From JBBQWR01 sp038210495 (GTDB lineage: Bacteria > Planctomycetota > Planctomycetia > Pirellulales > DATAWG01), in contig JBBQWR010000001.1 in the NCBI GenBank assembly GCA_038210495.1, positions 124,001 through 188,000 on the forward strand: a DNA stretch of 64,000 nt. Direction: 5' to 3'. Positions 24,386 to 32,938 of the stretch are shown here, one piece after another. The position numbers and the translations under genes were made by a program. Numbering within the stretch: the stretch's first letter is position 1; the number at the start of each line of letters is the position of its first letter. The notes beneath the pieces are model-generated. The model saw nothing but the letters and a program-made list of their open reading frames with translations, did not search any database and was not told the DNA's origin.

Positions 24386-24499
24386 CGGCGGCGGTGGCGA
24401 ATCGATAGGGAGGCGCGTGGTCGTTAGTTTTTCGTTAGAATACATCGGCCATCAGCGGCCAGCTTAGACTAGCGCTTGGCCAGCGTCAGCGTCACGCTC

Positions 24500-24520
24500 G
24501 TCAGGCACGGAGTGCCTGAC
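24500..24520. repeat. Palindrome GTCAGGCAC-N3-GTGCCTGAC
   Basis: A perfect 9-base-arm hairpin 40 bases before the prs start. The same family is at 56692, 56758 and 60940, and a variant at 9948. Confidence 0.75.
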
Positions 24521-24560
24521 CTACCCCGCCCCTAATCTCTCAGCTCCGATCTCCCTCCCC

Positions 24561-25505
24561 ATGAACGACCTCAAGATCTTCAGCGGCCGGGCGAATCCTG
24601 AGCTGGCCCAGCGAATCTGCGAGTATCTCGGGCTGACAGTCGGCAAGATCTCGATGGGCAATTTTCCCGACGGCGAAATCTCCTGCAAGATCGACGAGGA
24701 CGTTCGCGGCCGCGATGTTTATCTGGTGCAGCCGACTTGCCCCCCGGTGAACGAAAATCTGATGGAGCTGCTGGTCATGATCGACAGCTTCAAACGGGCG
24801 AGCGCCTTTCGCGTAACCGCCGTGATGCCGTATTTCGGTTATGCACGGCAGGATCGCAAAGACGCGGGCCGAGTGCCGATCACCGCCAAGCTTGTGGCGA
24901 ACATCATCACCCGAGCGGGCGCCGATCGGGTATTGGCGATGGATCTCCACGCCGCTCAGATTCAGGGTTTCTTCGACGTGCCGGTGGATCACTTGTACGC
25001 GGCGCCCGTGCTGAACGATTATTTCGTGTCGCTCGGATTCAAACGCGACGAGATCGTGGTCGTCAGCGCGGATGAAGGAGGCATCAAACGGGCCCTGGGG
25101 CACGCGACGCGGATGGGCGCTCCGCTGGCGATCGTCGACAAGCGCCGCACCAGCGCCGACGCCACGCGGCAGGAAAACGTGATCGGCGCCCCAGTTCGCG
25201 GCAAAGTCGCATTGATGTTCGACGACATGATCTCGACCGCCAGTTCGATCTGCGGCGCGGCGAAAGCGATCCATCACGCCGGCGCCCGGGAAATCCACGT
25301 CGCCGCCACTCACGGCTTGCTGGTCGGCCCGGCCATGGAACGGCTCGAAGCGGCCCCCATCTCCAGCGTGGCCGTGACCGACACGATCCCGCTCCGCCAC
25401 AAGCAGATTCTGCCGAAGATACGAGTCTTGTCCGTCTCTTCGCTACTCGGCCAAGCCATCAAACGCATCCACCGGAATGAATCGGTTAGTGGACTATTCA
25501 CCTAA
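24561..25505 (+). CDS. prs: Ribose-phosphate pyrophosphokinase (PRPP synthetase)
   Basis: 314 residues, class I length. 'SMGNFPDGEISCKIDEDVRG', 'MPYFGYARQDRKDAGRVPIT', the metal/ATP motif 'MDLHAAQIQGFFDVPVDHL' and the PRPP loop 'FDDMISTASSICGAAKAI' (S in place of the usual D-T-A-G-T) are visible. It makes PRPP from ribose 5-phosphate and ATP for nucleotide, His and Trp synthesis. It is preceded by the palindrome at 24500. The altered loop (DDMISTASS versus DDMIDTAGT) is a mild deviation seen in functional homologues. Confidence 0.96.
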   Translation: MNDLKIFSGRANPELAQRICEYLGLTVGKISMGNFPDGEISCKIDEDVRGRDVYLVQPTCPPVNENLMELLVMIDSFKRASAFRVTAVMPYFGYARQDRKDAGRVPITAKLVANIITRAGADRVLAMDLHAAQIQGFFDVPVDHLYAAPVLNDYFVSLGFKRDEIVVVSADEGGIKRALGHATRMGAPLAIVDKRRTSADATRQENVIGAPVRGKVALMFDDMISTASSICGAAKAIHHAGAREIHVAATHGLLVGPAMERLEAAPISSVAVTDTIPLRHKQILPKIRVLSVSSLLGQAIKRIHRNESVSGLFT

Positions 25506-25590
25506 CCGAGGGACAGTGACACGGATATATCACGAAGCTGCGAAGCACGAAGGCAGACGGCCCTAGAAACTATTGAGAGTTCTTAAGTCA

Positions 25591-26787
25591 ATGCAAGATA
25601 TTCCTCGCGAATTGAATCCGCCTATCCGCCGACTGATGGGGCCCGGACCGAGCGATGTGCATCCGCGCGTGCTGGCAGCGCTGGCTGCCGGCACAGTCGG
25701 CCATCTCGATCCCTATTATTTGGAATTGATGAATGGCATGCAGCAGATGCTGCGGGCCGTTCTTCGCACTCAAAATGAGATGACGCTCGCCGTAAGTGGT
25801 ACGGGTTCGGCCGGGATGGAGGCCGCGGTCGTCAATCTAATCGAGCCGGGCGACCCGATGCTGATCTGCGTGAACGGTGTGTTCGGCGGCCGAATGGTCG
25901 ATGTGGCCACCCGAGCCGGCGCGGCAGTCGCGCGGGTCGATCGGCCCTGGGGCGAAGTGTTTTCGCCGGACGAAATCCGAGCGGCGCTGGCTAAGACTAA
26001 AACTCGCGTCGTTGGCATTGTCATGGCGGAGACCTCGACGGGCGCCGCTCAGCCGATCGCCGAGGTCTCGAAGGTCGTGCATGACGCAGGCGCACTCCTG
26101 ATCGTCGACGCCGTGACCGCATTGGGCGGCATGCCCGTCGAGACGGATGCCTGGCAGATCGACGCGATCTACTCGGGCACGCAAAAGTGCCTGAGTTGCC
26201 CACCCGGCTTGGCGCCACTGTCGTTCAGCGCCGCGGCGATGGAAAAGATTCGCGCACGTAAGACGAAAGTCCAAAGTTGGTATCTCGACGTCACGATGCT
26301 GGCCCAATATTGGGGCCAAGAGCGGGTCTATCATCACACGGCGCCGATCAATATGACCTACGGCCTGTACGAGGCGCTGCGGTTGGTGCTGGACGAAGGG
26401 CTCGACTCGTGTTTCGGGCGCCACGCCATCAATCATGCGGCTCTCAAAGCGGGGCTCGCGGCGATCGGCATTGCCTACGCCGCCGATCCGGAACATTTGC
26501 TGCCGATGCTCAACGCGGTGAAAATTCCCGATGGGGTCGACGACGCGACGATCCGCCGGGGTCTCTTGGAACGGTTCGGGATCGAAATCGGCGCGGGCCT
26601 CGGCGCCTTCAAAGGCAAGGTCTGGCGGATCGGTCTGATGGGCCACGCTTCGCGGCAGACAAACGTCCTGTCGTTCCTCGGGGCGCTCGAACAGCTTCTG
26701 GCTGAACAGCCACACCGGTTTGCGGCCGGCGCGAGCGTCGCGGCAGCCAATGCTGTTTATCTATCTGGCAGTCGGCATAGCCAATAG
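25591..26787 (+). CDS. Class V aminotransferase (alanine-glyoxylate/serine-glyoxylate type)
   Basis: 398 residues from the ATG at 25591; a TTG at 25573 is the only upstream alternative. 'RLMGPGPSDVHPRVLAALAA' is the typical start, followed by 'SGTGSAGMEAAVVNLIEPGD', 'VDAVTALGGMPVETDAW' and the PLP lysine in 'AIYSGTQKCLSCPPGLAPL'. The end carries 'KVWRIGLMGHASRQTNVLSF'. Members interconvert alanine or serine and glyoxylate. A planctomycete homologue would fit photorespiration-like glyoxylate disposal, but substrate preference cannot be read. Single gene. Confidence 0.93.
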   Translation: MQDIPRELNPPIRRLMGPGPSDVHPRVLAALAAGTVGHLDPYYLELMNGMQQMLRAVLRTQNEMTLAVSGTGSAGMEAAVVNLIEPGDPMLICVNGVFGGRMVDVATRAGAAVARVDRPWGEVFSPDEIRAALAKTKTRVVGIVMAETSTGAAQPIAEVSKVVHDAGALLIVDAVTALGGMPVETDAWQIDAIYSGTQKCLSCPPGLAPLSFSAAAMEKIRARKTKVQSWYLDVTMLAQYWGQERVYHHTAPINMTYGLYEALRLVLDEGLDSCFGRHAINHAALKAGLAAIGIAYAADPEHLLPMLNAVKIPDGVDDATIRRGLLERFGIEIGAGLGAFKGKVWRIGLMGHASRQTNVLSFLGALEQLLAEQPHRFAAGASVAAANAVYLSGSRHSQ

Positions 26788-27054
26788 ATTGCTGCGTCGG
26801 AAATATTTCGTCGGCCCGCCTGTCGACAAACAAACGACGCTCCAGGGCTTTGGCGAGGCGCCTCCAGCCGCGGGCCCCGAGGCGCTCAGCGAAGCGGCGC
26901 GACCTTCTCAATCGCCGGTTGACCTGCCAACAGTTGAGCGTCTGTAACAATAACTTGGCGCCTGCGCTTTAGTAGGAATCACGTCGCGGCAGTCCTTGGA
27001 CCGGCCGTTGTTGTGACCACAAATTCCACCAATTTTCGATCTGGGAGCCAAGTC
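26788..27054. other. Intergenic region, no convincing gene
   Basis: About 267 bases. A 66-codon frame from ATG 26750 overlaps the aminotransferase end and runs to 26947, with a short hydrophobic start, but has no recognisable homology and its overlap is suspicious. No repeat family or promoter stood out. Confidence 0.4.
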
Positions 27055-28578
27055 ATGTCGTATCGCATCGATTCCGTTAATGCCGACCGCGCCACGATCG
27101 ACGCCTACCTTGGCCCCAACGAATTTCAATACTGGACCGACCAAATGAATTCGGCCCGGCGGGAATTGGCCCGGTACGACAAACTGCGACAGCAAATTCC
27201 CGTGCATTGGATTCCCTACATGGCGGGCGAATCGGATTTTGACGCGACCTATCTCGAAGCCGCCGCGTTTCAGTATTCGGACGCCGTCAGTCTGATCCAG
27301 GCCGGCAAGAAAGTAAGCCGCGATCAACTCGATCCGATCGTACAAATTCAAAGCGGCTATCTCGAAGCACTGCGAGACGCCAACGACAATTTGGAAGCTA
27401 TTTTCAATCTTGGCTTGTTCACCTGGTGGATGAGCTTTCAATTTCAAAATATCGAGTTCGCCGCGGCCCAAGCTCAACCGAGGATCGATGCCCTCCGGCG
27501 GGCTTTAGAAGTCGCCAAAACCAAGAGGCATGAAGCCGAAGCCCAAGGTGTCATTGACACGGGGCTGTTCGTGCTTGGCTTTTTCGTGCCCGAAATCGCC
27601 GTGCTGACAAAGGTGACTATTGCAGTCGGGCAATGGGCGATGGACGACTATTTGGGCGGTTCGAAGTCGAGCGACACGGTCGACAATCTCTCGAACGTGA
27701 ATAGCGGTGGCGGCGTTGGCCACGCCGCGATCGACGATTGGAAGTTCCTGTCGCCCAAAGCCGGCAAAGCGGTCAAGGTCGGCGCGAAGGCAATTGCCGT
27801 CGCCGGATTGTACTTCGACGTCAACGAGATTCAGACCGCAATGGAGAAGGCCGGCGTCGCCGAAAGAACGCTGAATGAAGCGGTCGTCGCTTTGACAAAA
27901 GTAAAGGCCCTGGTCGACAAATGGCGGCCTGCGATGCTAACGCTCAAGATGACCTTGATCCGAGTCGCCAAGGTCCTGAAAGACTCGCAAGACACGATCG
28001 ACAACGTGCATCGCGACGTGCGTCAGATCAGAGATTCGATCAACTGGTCGACGGCGAAGGTGAATTGGAAGTTCGAGGCGTATGGGGAGGGGGGAGAAAG
28101 TCGGGAGTCGGGAGTCGGCAGCGAGGCCAATCTGGCGGATCGGGCAGAAGCAGGCTGGATGGGTGAGTGTCTTACAAAATCCTCTTCGTTTTATGGCAGC
28201 GGGCGCGACGCGGTTCGCGGGCTGGCAGCCGGTTGCCGAAGGTCGAGCGCCGAGTCGTCGAGCGTGCCGCGCTGGGCGAGGATGTTCTTGAGCCGGGCGA
28301 TTTTTTGCTCGGCGAGCATTTCTCCGGCCGGCTCGCTCCCCGGCGCGGCGCCCCACGCGATTGCCGCGCCGGTGGCCGCGACGAGTTCGAAGACGGCCGG
28401 TTGCGCGAGGTCGCCCGAGGAGGACGGTTTGATCCAGCGAATCGCGCGCAGCTCGAGGTCCGTCCACAGCGGCACGAGGAGTTCACCGATTCTTGCGCCA
28501 CCGGCGACCACAGGATCACCCCAGCGCGTTCCCATCCCGCCCACGGGGCTGCTCTCGACGCCCAACAGGCGCGGATAG
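27055..28578 (+). CDS. Orphan helical protein with hydrophobic hairpin; C-terminus runs into repeat and antisense ftsQ
   Basis: The ATG at 27055 starts 'MSYRIDSVNADRATIDAYLG'; a GTG at 27013 is possible. Residues 1-350 are strongly helical, with long amphipathic segments, a hydrophobic hairpin at ~167-190 ('TGLFVLGFFVPEIAVLTKVT'), a Gly/Ala-rich hydrophobic stretch at ~235-260 ('AGKAVKVGAKAIAVAGLYF'), and a late coiled coil ('DSQDTIDNVHRDVRQIRDSI'). No signal peptide. No family recognised; the outline resembles alpha-helical membrane-inserting proteins, which is speculative. After ~345 residues the frame enters a GGGAGTC repeat ('ESRESGVGS') and continues for ~150 codons antisense to ftsQ. 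The native end was probably near 28090. Confidence 0.6.
   Translation: MSYRIDSVNADRATIDAYLGPNEFQYWTDQMNSARRELARYDKLRQQIPVHWIPYMAGESDFDATYLEAAAFQYSDAVSLIQAGKKVSRDQLDPIVQIQSGYLEALRDANDNLEAIFNLGLFTWWMSFQFQNIEFAAAQAQPRIDALRRALEVAKTKRHEAEAQGVIDTGLFVLGFFVPEIAVLTKVTIAVGQWAMDDYLGGSKSSDTVDNLSNVNSGGGVGHAAIDDWKFLSPKAGKAVKVGAKAIAVAGLYFDVNEIQTAMEKAGVAERTLNEAVVALTKVKALVDKWRPAMLTLKMTLIRVAKVLKDSQDTIDNVHRDVRQIRDSINWSTAKVNWKFEAYGEGGESRESGVGSEANLADRAEAGWMGECLTKSSSFYGSGRDAVRGLAAGCRRSSAESSSVPRWARMFLSRAIFCSASISPAGSLPGAAPHAIAAPVAATSSKTAGCARSPEEDGLIQRIARSSRSVHSGTRSSPILAPPATTGSPQRVPIPPTGLLSTPNRRG
28099..28120 (+). repeat. GGGAGTC-period repeat at the junction with ftsQ
   Basis: Three GGG-type tracts at four-base spacing, preceded by GGGGAG runs (28085-28096). 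It lies 70 bases beyond the ftsQ stop, in the orientation of the upstream gene, and is read in frame as SRESGVGS. Confidence 0.75.
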
Positions 28579-29093
28579 ACGCGAATATCGGCGTTCAAAA
28601 AATCGTCGATCGGCAGCAGCACCGCGTCGTTATCGACTGGATACCAACCATCTTGCACTCTGACCAGCGCGACGGGCCGACGATAAACGAGCGTCACCTC
28701 GACATGCGCCGGCGTGCTTTTGCTGACCTGCTCAACCTTGGCGATCCAAGGATGTAGCGAGAAAGCTTGATGAATTCGCTCCACCAGTCCGTCGTCGAGG
28801 ATGGATAAGCCGGTATTAAGGCCGGCGCCGCGAATGACCTCGCCACGCACGTCCGCGCGGATCCACGGCGGCGGGGGGGTGATTCCGATCTCGCGAGGGT
28901 CGAGTCGATACTCGCTCCGCGCCGCGACGTGCTCGCGGACGTGGTTCCACAGCAATCGCCCGCCGAACCAAATCGCGGCCAAGACCGAGCCCAGCACAAT
29001 CAAGCGCTGGCGAGCCACGGCCGTTCGCCACAGCGATTTGCCCAAACGGATCCACGGCGAGTCGCTCGCGAGCGAAGTCTTTAAAGTCGTCAT
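28191..29093 (-). CDS. ftsQ: Cell division protein FtsQ (POTRA-containing)
   Basis: 300 residues from the ATG at 29093, which overlaps the ddl stop by four bases. A cytoplasmic basic head, one membrane helix at ~28-44 ('RLIVLGSVLAAIWFG'), then a POTRA-like region with 'ERIHQAFSLHPWIAKVEQV' and 'VEVTLVYRRPVALVRV', and an FtsQ/DivIB-type second domain ('DGWYPVDNDAVLLP', 'YPRLLGV'). It links divisome assembly to peptidoglycan synthesis in other bacteria; in planctomycetes without FtsZ its role is unclear. Last gene of the mur unit. Divergence is high, so the assignment rests on architecture plus context. Confidence 0.82.
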   Translation of the reverse strand: MTTLKTSLASDSPWIRLGKSLWRTAVARQRLIVLGSVLAAIWFGGRLLWNHVREHVAARSEYRLDPREIGITPPPPWIRADVRGEVIRGAGLNTGLSILDDGLVERIHQAFSLHPWIAKVEQVSKSTPAHVEVTLVYRRPVALVRVQDGWYPVDNDAVLLPIDDFLNADIRVYPRLLGVESSPVGGMGTRWGDPVVAGGARIGELLVPLWTDLELRAIRWIKPSSSGDLAQPAVFELVAATGAAIAWGAAPGSEPAGEMLAEQKIARLKNILAQRGTLDDSALDLRQPAASPRTASRPLP

Positions 29094-30037
29094 GACACGG
29101 TCTCGCGGGTGAGACAATCGCGAACCATCCACGAGCAGAGCTCGGGCATCGACATGCCCATTCGACGCGCCGATTCGGGCGCCAAACTGCGGCCGGTCAT
29201 GCCGGGAATCGTGTTCACCTCCAGCACCCAAGGGCAGTTGGCGACGTCGACCATGAGATCGACGCGCACGAGGCTGCGAGTGTCGAGCGCCGCGGCCGCC
29301 GCGACGGCCATGTCGGCAAGCTCCGTTTGCAGATCGCTGGGTAGATGGTCGACAAGCGGAAAGTTCGCTCGGGGACTGCTGTATTTTCCGTCGAAGCTAA
29401 ACACTCGTCCGCGAGTCACGATTTCCAGTGGCGGAAGCGCCCGGCGGTCGAGCACGGCCACGGTGAATTCTCGGCCCCGAATGCACGATTCGACGATCGC
29501 GAACGGATCGAGAGAGGCGCAAGCGGCGATCGCCCGGCGCAGTTCTCGCGAGTTATGGGCGACGCTCACGCCGAGACTCGAACCCTGGCTCTCTGGCTTG
29601 ACGACGACCGGATAACCGATCGCACCGGCCCGGCGAGCCGTATGCCGGGGTGGATCGCTAGTTTCGACGAGCACATAGGGCGGCGTGGGCACGCCGGCCT
29701 GTAGAAACCGCTCCTTGCTGGCCGACTTGCTCATGGCCAGCCACGACGCCGCGGGACCGCTGCCCGTATAAGGCACGCCCAGCCGCTCGAGTTCTTGCTG
29801 AACACGGCCGTCCTCGCCCGCGCCACCGTGAAGGGCGATAAAGCAGGCGTCAAAATCATCCCATGGGACCGTCAGCAGATCGACTTGCGCGGGGTCGATC
29901 CAAGTGGCCTGATGACCTGATTTTTCCAGGGCGGAGACGACAGTCCAGCCGCTAATTGCGCTGATTTGTTTTTCCGACGAATCGCCCCCCGCGAGCACGA
30001 CAATGCGAAGCGAGCGAAAATCTTCCATCGACGCCAT
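29090..30037 (-). CDS. ddl: D-alanine--D-alanine ligase
   Basis: 315 residues. Of three close ATG codons, 30037 is preferred because AAGGAGG lies six bases upstream; 30043 would touch the Shine-Dalgarno directly and 30028 is too far. It is an ATP-grasp ligase: 'VVLAGGDSSEKQISAISG', 'ALHGGAGEDGRVQQELERLG', 'PYTGSGPAASWLAMSKSASK', 'PVVVKPESQGSSLGVSV', and 'VLEVNTIPGMTGRSLAPESA'. It forms the D-Ala-D-Ala dipeptide used by MurF. The upstream 157-base gap holds a dispersed palindrome (30071-30097). Confidence 0.96.
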   Translation of the reverse strand: MASMEDFRSLRIVVLAGGDSSEKQISAISGWTVVSALEKSGHQATWIDPAQVDLLTVPWDDFDACFIALHGGAGEDGRVQQELERLGVPYTGSGPAASWLAMSKSASKERFLQAGVPTPPYVLVETSDPPRHTARRAGAIGYPVVVKPESQGSSLGVSVAHNSRELRRAIAACASLDPFAIVESCIRGREFTVAVLDRRALPPLEIVTRGRVFSFDGKYSSPRANFPLVDHLPSDLQTELADMAVAAAAALDTRSLVRVDLMVDVANCPWVLEVNTIPGMTGRSLAPESARRMGMSMPELCSWMVRDCLTRETVS

Positions 30038-30070
30038 GGCCATCCTCCTTGACGGCGTAGCGTGCGGCTC

Positions 30071-30097
30071 GGCGAGCGGGGCGTAAGCCCCCTGTCC
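30071..30097. repeat. Dispersed palindrome (GGCGAGCGGGG...CCCCTGTCC family)
   Basis: Core GGGGCGTAAGCCCCC in the murB-ddl gap. It may separate ddl-ftsQ expression from the upstream mur genes by mRNA folding. Confidence 0.7.
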
Positions 30098-30194
30098 TTC
30101 GGCGAACCAACACGATCGAGCTAAACTTCCCGTGGCCAACGACCCATCAGTCGCGCCAAACCGGCGATCCAATCCGCTGCCAATCCCCCGGCAT

Positions 30195-31088
30195 TCACCA
30201 AATCTCAATCTCCGTCTCGAGCTCCACGCCTAGTCGCTCCGCCACCCGACTGCGAACCAATTCAATTAATCGCAGCACATCGGCCGAGTTCGCATCAGAG
30301 TCGGTAACGATAAAGTTCGCGTGTCGGTCGCTGACTTCGGCGCCGCCGATTCGCGTGCCTTTCAGGCCGGCTTGATCGACAAGCATCCCCGCGCTGATGC
30401 CGCGCGGATTTTTGAAGATGCAGCCCGCGCTCTGATGGCTCAGCGGCTGGCTCGCCTTCTTGACGATCCACAGTTTTTGCATCCGTTTGGTGACTTCCTG
30501 GGGATCTTCGGCGTCGAGCTGAAAATGACAGCCGAGGATCACCAGTTCGTCCAAGCTGCTTTGACGATACGAAAACACGAGGTCTTCGCGCTGCCGCGTC
30601 AGAATATCACCGGACCGAGTCATCACCGTGGCGCGGCAAGTCCATTGGCCGACGTCTCCGCTGCGACTGCCAGCGTTGCCGTGCAAGGCGCCGCCCACCG
30701 TGCCGGGAATGCCGACCAAAGTTTCCAATCCCGCGAGCCCCTCGCGAACGACGGTCGAGATGACGTGTCCGAGTCGAGCCCCCGCGCCTGCGGTCACCGT
30801 GCCGCCGCTAACGCTGATTTCGTTGAAGGGCGCCGCCGAAAGTCTGAGTACGACGCCGCTGACGCCGTCGTCTCGCACGAGCAGATTCGAGCCGCCACCC
30901 AGCACGCGGATAGGCGTGCCTTCGTCGTGGCAGCGGCGCACGACCGCCGCCAGTTCTTCGACCGTGTTGGGCTCGGCAAAAAACTCGGCGCGGCCACCCA
31001 GTTGAAACCAGGTGTGCGGCGCGAGAGGCTCAGCCTCGCGCACGATCTTTTCGAACCCACTTGTGAAAGGCCTGACCGATTTTGCCAA
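30195..31088 (-). CDS. murB: UDP-N-acetylmuramate dehydrogenase
   Basis: Up to 297 residues (TTG 31088); a GTG at 31043 ('VREAEPLAPHTWFQLGG') is a shorter option. Both starts lie inside the murC 3' end, giving 59 or 14 bases of overlap and translational coupling. FAD-binding motifs: 'RVLGGGSNLLVRDDGVSGVV', 'ETLVGIPGTVGGALHGNAG' and 'CIFKNPRGISAGMLVDQAGL'. It reduces UDP-GlcNAc-enolpyruvate to UDP-MurNAc with NADPH. The short form without the type I insertion and with the late 'AGCIFKNP' marks type II MurB. Confidence 0.95.
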   Translation of the reverse strand: MAKSVRPFTSGFEKIVREAEPLAPHTWFQLGGRAEFFAEPNTVEELAAVVRRCHDEGTPIRVLGGGSNLLVRDDGVSGVVLRLSAAPFNEISVSGGTVTAGAGARLGHVISTVVREGLAGLETLVGIPGTVGGALHGNAGSRSGDVGQWTCRATVMTRSGDILTRQREDLVFSYRQSSLDELVILGCHFQLDAEDPQEVTKRMQKLWIVKKASQPLSHQSAGCIFKNPRGISAGMLVDQAGLKGTRIGGAEVSDRHANFIVTDSDANSADVLRLIELVRSRVAERLGVELETEIEIW

Positions 31089-32490
31089 TTTCGCCAGCTC
31101 CCATCGTGATCAAAACATCGCCGGACCGCAGTTCCGATTTAACGCGCCGCACGATCGCCGCCAGCTCATGTTCGTTCAAAACATCGCCGCCTGCAACGGC
31201 TATCGCGGCGGCCAGATCGGCGGCCGTCACCTCGCCCGGATTCCGGTCGGGTTCCCGGGCACGATCGATATCGGCCACGGCGATCTTGTCGGCATTTTGC
31301 AAACTGGCGGCGAATTCTTCCAACAGGGCCGCAGTCCGCGAAACCTGGTGCGGCTGGAACAAGCACCACAGACGCCGTCCAGGATACATCGCTCGCACCG
31401 CGGCCAGCGATGCCCGCACGGCAGTCGGATGATGGGCGTAGTCGTCGACGAACGCGACGCCGTCGCGCGAGCCGAGCACCTGCAGCCGGCGTTTGACTCC
31501 GCGAAAATCGGAGAGCGCCGCGGCGATCGAAGCGGTGTCCACCCCGGCGGCGCTCGCTAGCGCCGCTGCGGCCAGGGCATTGAGCACGTTGTGCTTTCCA
31601 GGCACGTGAAGCGTTACGCGAGCGACGGAGCGTCGTTGTTGCACGAGTTCAAATCGATAGCGGCCGCGGCGCGTTTGCAGCCGCCTCGCGCTCCAGTCCG
31701 CCCCCGCGTCGAAGCCGAAGCTCGCCGTGCGGCATCGCAAGCCGGCGATCAATCCGCGGGCGATCGGACAATCGCGATTCACCAGCAGCAGCCCTTCCTC
31801 TCGCACTCGGGCGGCGAATCGCCAAAAAGCATCGATCAACTGCCACCGCGATCGGTAGTAGTCAAAGTGATCCAGCTCGACACCCAACACGACGGCCAAA
31901 TGCGGATTGAGCCGCAGAAAGTTCGCCCGATATTCGCAGGCTTCGACCAGCAGCGCGGGAACGTTGCCAGGCCGGCCCCCCGTGACGGCGCCGAGCGGGG
32001 TCGCCCCGCAAACGACGACGGGATCGAATTGACCGCGAAGCAGTGCCGCCGAGGCCATCGCGGTGGTGGTCGATTTGCCATGCGTTCCGGCGACGGCCAT
32101 CGTGACGCAGCCTTGGGCCAAATCGGACAATGCCTCGGGATAACTGCGGGTTGTTAGCGATTGCCGTGCCGCGTGGCGGCGCTCGACATTATCGGGAGCG
32201 ACCGCATCGCTATAAACGACCAACTCCGCGTCGGCAGGGACATGACGCGCGGCATGGCCGGGATAAATGCATGCGCCCAGTCGCGAGAGCTGACTGGCGG
32301 CTTGCGGATCGACTTCTGACCCGGTGACGCGCCAGCCATGGCCCAGCAGCACGGCGGCCAGCGAGCGCATGCCGCTACCGCCAATGCCAATGAGATGAGC
32401 AACCGGCGCGGGGGCGACATCGTCGCTGGCGCCGCGAAATAGCAAGGGAGTCGCGAGATCGTTCACAATCGTGGGCCATCCGTGCCGCAA
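31030..32490 (-). CDS. murC: UDP-N-acetylmuramate--L-alanine ligase
   Basis: 486 residues from TTG 32490; GTG 32466 is another candidate. 'HLIGIGGSGMRSLAAVLLGH' is the UDP-binding Rossmann head, 'VAGTHGKSTTTAMASAALL' the ATP loop, 'ELDHFDYYRSRWQLIDAF' follows, and 'FVDDYAHHPTAVRASLAAV' the C-terminal substrate domain. It adds L-Ala to UDP-MurNAc. It overlaps murB at its 3' end. All Mur-ligase invariant residues I can check appear present. Confidence 0.96.
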   Translation of the reverse strand: MRHGWPTIVNDLATPLLFRGASDDVAPAPVAHLIGIGGSGMRSLAAVLLGHGWRVTGSEVDPQAASQLSRLGACIYPGHAARHVPADAELVVYSDAVAPDNVERRHAARQSLTTRSYPEALSDLAQGCVTMAVAGTHGKSTTTAMASAALLRGQFDPVVVCGATPLGAVTGGRPGNVPALLVEACEYRANFLRLNPHLAVVLGVELDHFDYYRSRWQLIDAFWRFAARVREEGLLLVNRDCPIARGLIAGLRCRTASFGFDAGADWSARRLQTRRGRYRFELVQQRRSVARVTLHVPGKHNVLNALAAAALASAAGVDTASIAAALSDFRGVKRRLQVLGSRDGVAFVDDYAHHPTAVRASLAAVRAMYPGRRLWCLFQPHQVSRTAALLEEFAASLQNADKIAVADIDRAREPDRNPGEVTAADLAAAIAVAGGDVLNEHELAAIVRRVKSELRSGDVLITMGAGEIGKIGQAFHKWVRKDRARG

Positions 32491-32593
32491 AAATTAATCC
32501 AGCGCCAGCCGCTATCGTCGCGGCCGCGCCCCATTTCGTCGGCGGCATAATACGGCCGAATCGTCGCGGGCGTCAACATGAGTCGAAGCATTG

Positions 32594-32896
32594 CTATATG
32601 CAATTCGCCAACCAAAATCGCGCCTCGGCTTGAAGCACGTCGAGAAGGTTGTTCGCGTCGATGTAGGCCTCGTATTCCGCGAGTTCGGATTCAGACAACT
32701 CTCCTTCATTGGCTTTTTCCGCAAGTTCAGCCGATCGTCGTCGGACCGCAGCTTCTCCCCGTAACCCTGCAAGCTTTTGAGTCTGGTCCGACGATAGCAA
32801 CGCAAAGAATGGCGCTATGCCTCGGTGAAAGGCTTCATGAGATTTGTCGGAAATGCTCATGTCGCTAGCGTAACAGGAATCGGAAGCCGACGCCAA
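32594..32896 (-). CDS. Small accessory protein of unknown function inserted in the mur cluster
   Basis: 100 residues; an internal ATG at 32860 ('MSISDKSHEAFHRG') may be the true start. The C-terminal half 'LAEKANEGELSESELAEYEA' plus 'YIDANNLLDVLQAEARFW' matches a small helical protein type often found beside accessory genes (toxin-antitoxin or HNH nuclease genes) in planctomycetes and cyanobacteria; I recall the pattern but cannot name a family. It separates murG from murC, a place where cell-wall genes are normally contiguous, so it is probably a later insertion. No partner gene beside it. Confidence 0.7.
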   Translation of the reverse strand: MASASDSCYASDMSISDKSHEAFHRGIAPFFALLSSDQTQKLAGLRGEAAVRRRSAELAEKANEGELSESELAEYEAYIDANNLLDVLQAEARFWLANCI

Positions 32897-32938
32897 AAGA
32901 ACCGTTAATGTTTCACTCGGTCCAGCTAAGCCACGCGA

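Noticed and set aside
25837..26715. 292-codon open frame antisense to the class V aminotransferase
   Set aside because: Shadow of a clearly conserved gene.
26750..26947. Small protein starting 'MLFIYLAVGIANRLLRRKYF' overlapping the aminotransferase end
   Set aside because: Overlaps a conserved gene end, has no ribosome site or recognised homologue; more likely chance.
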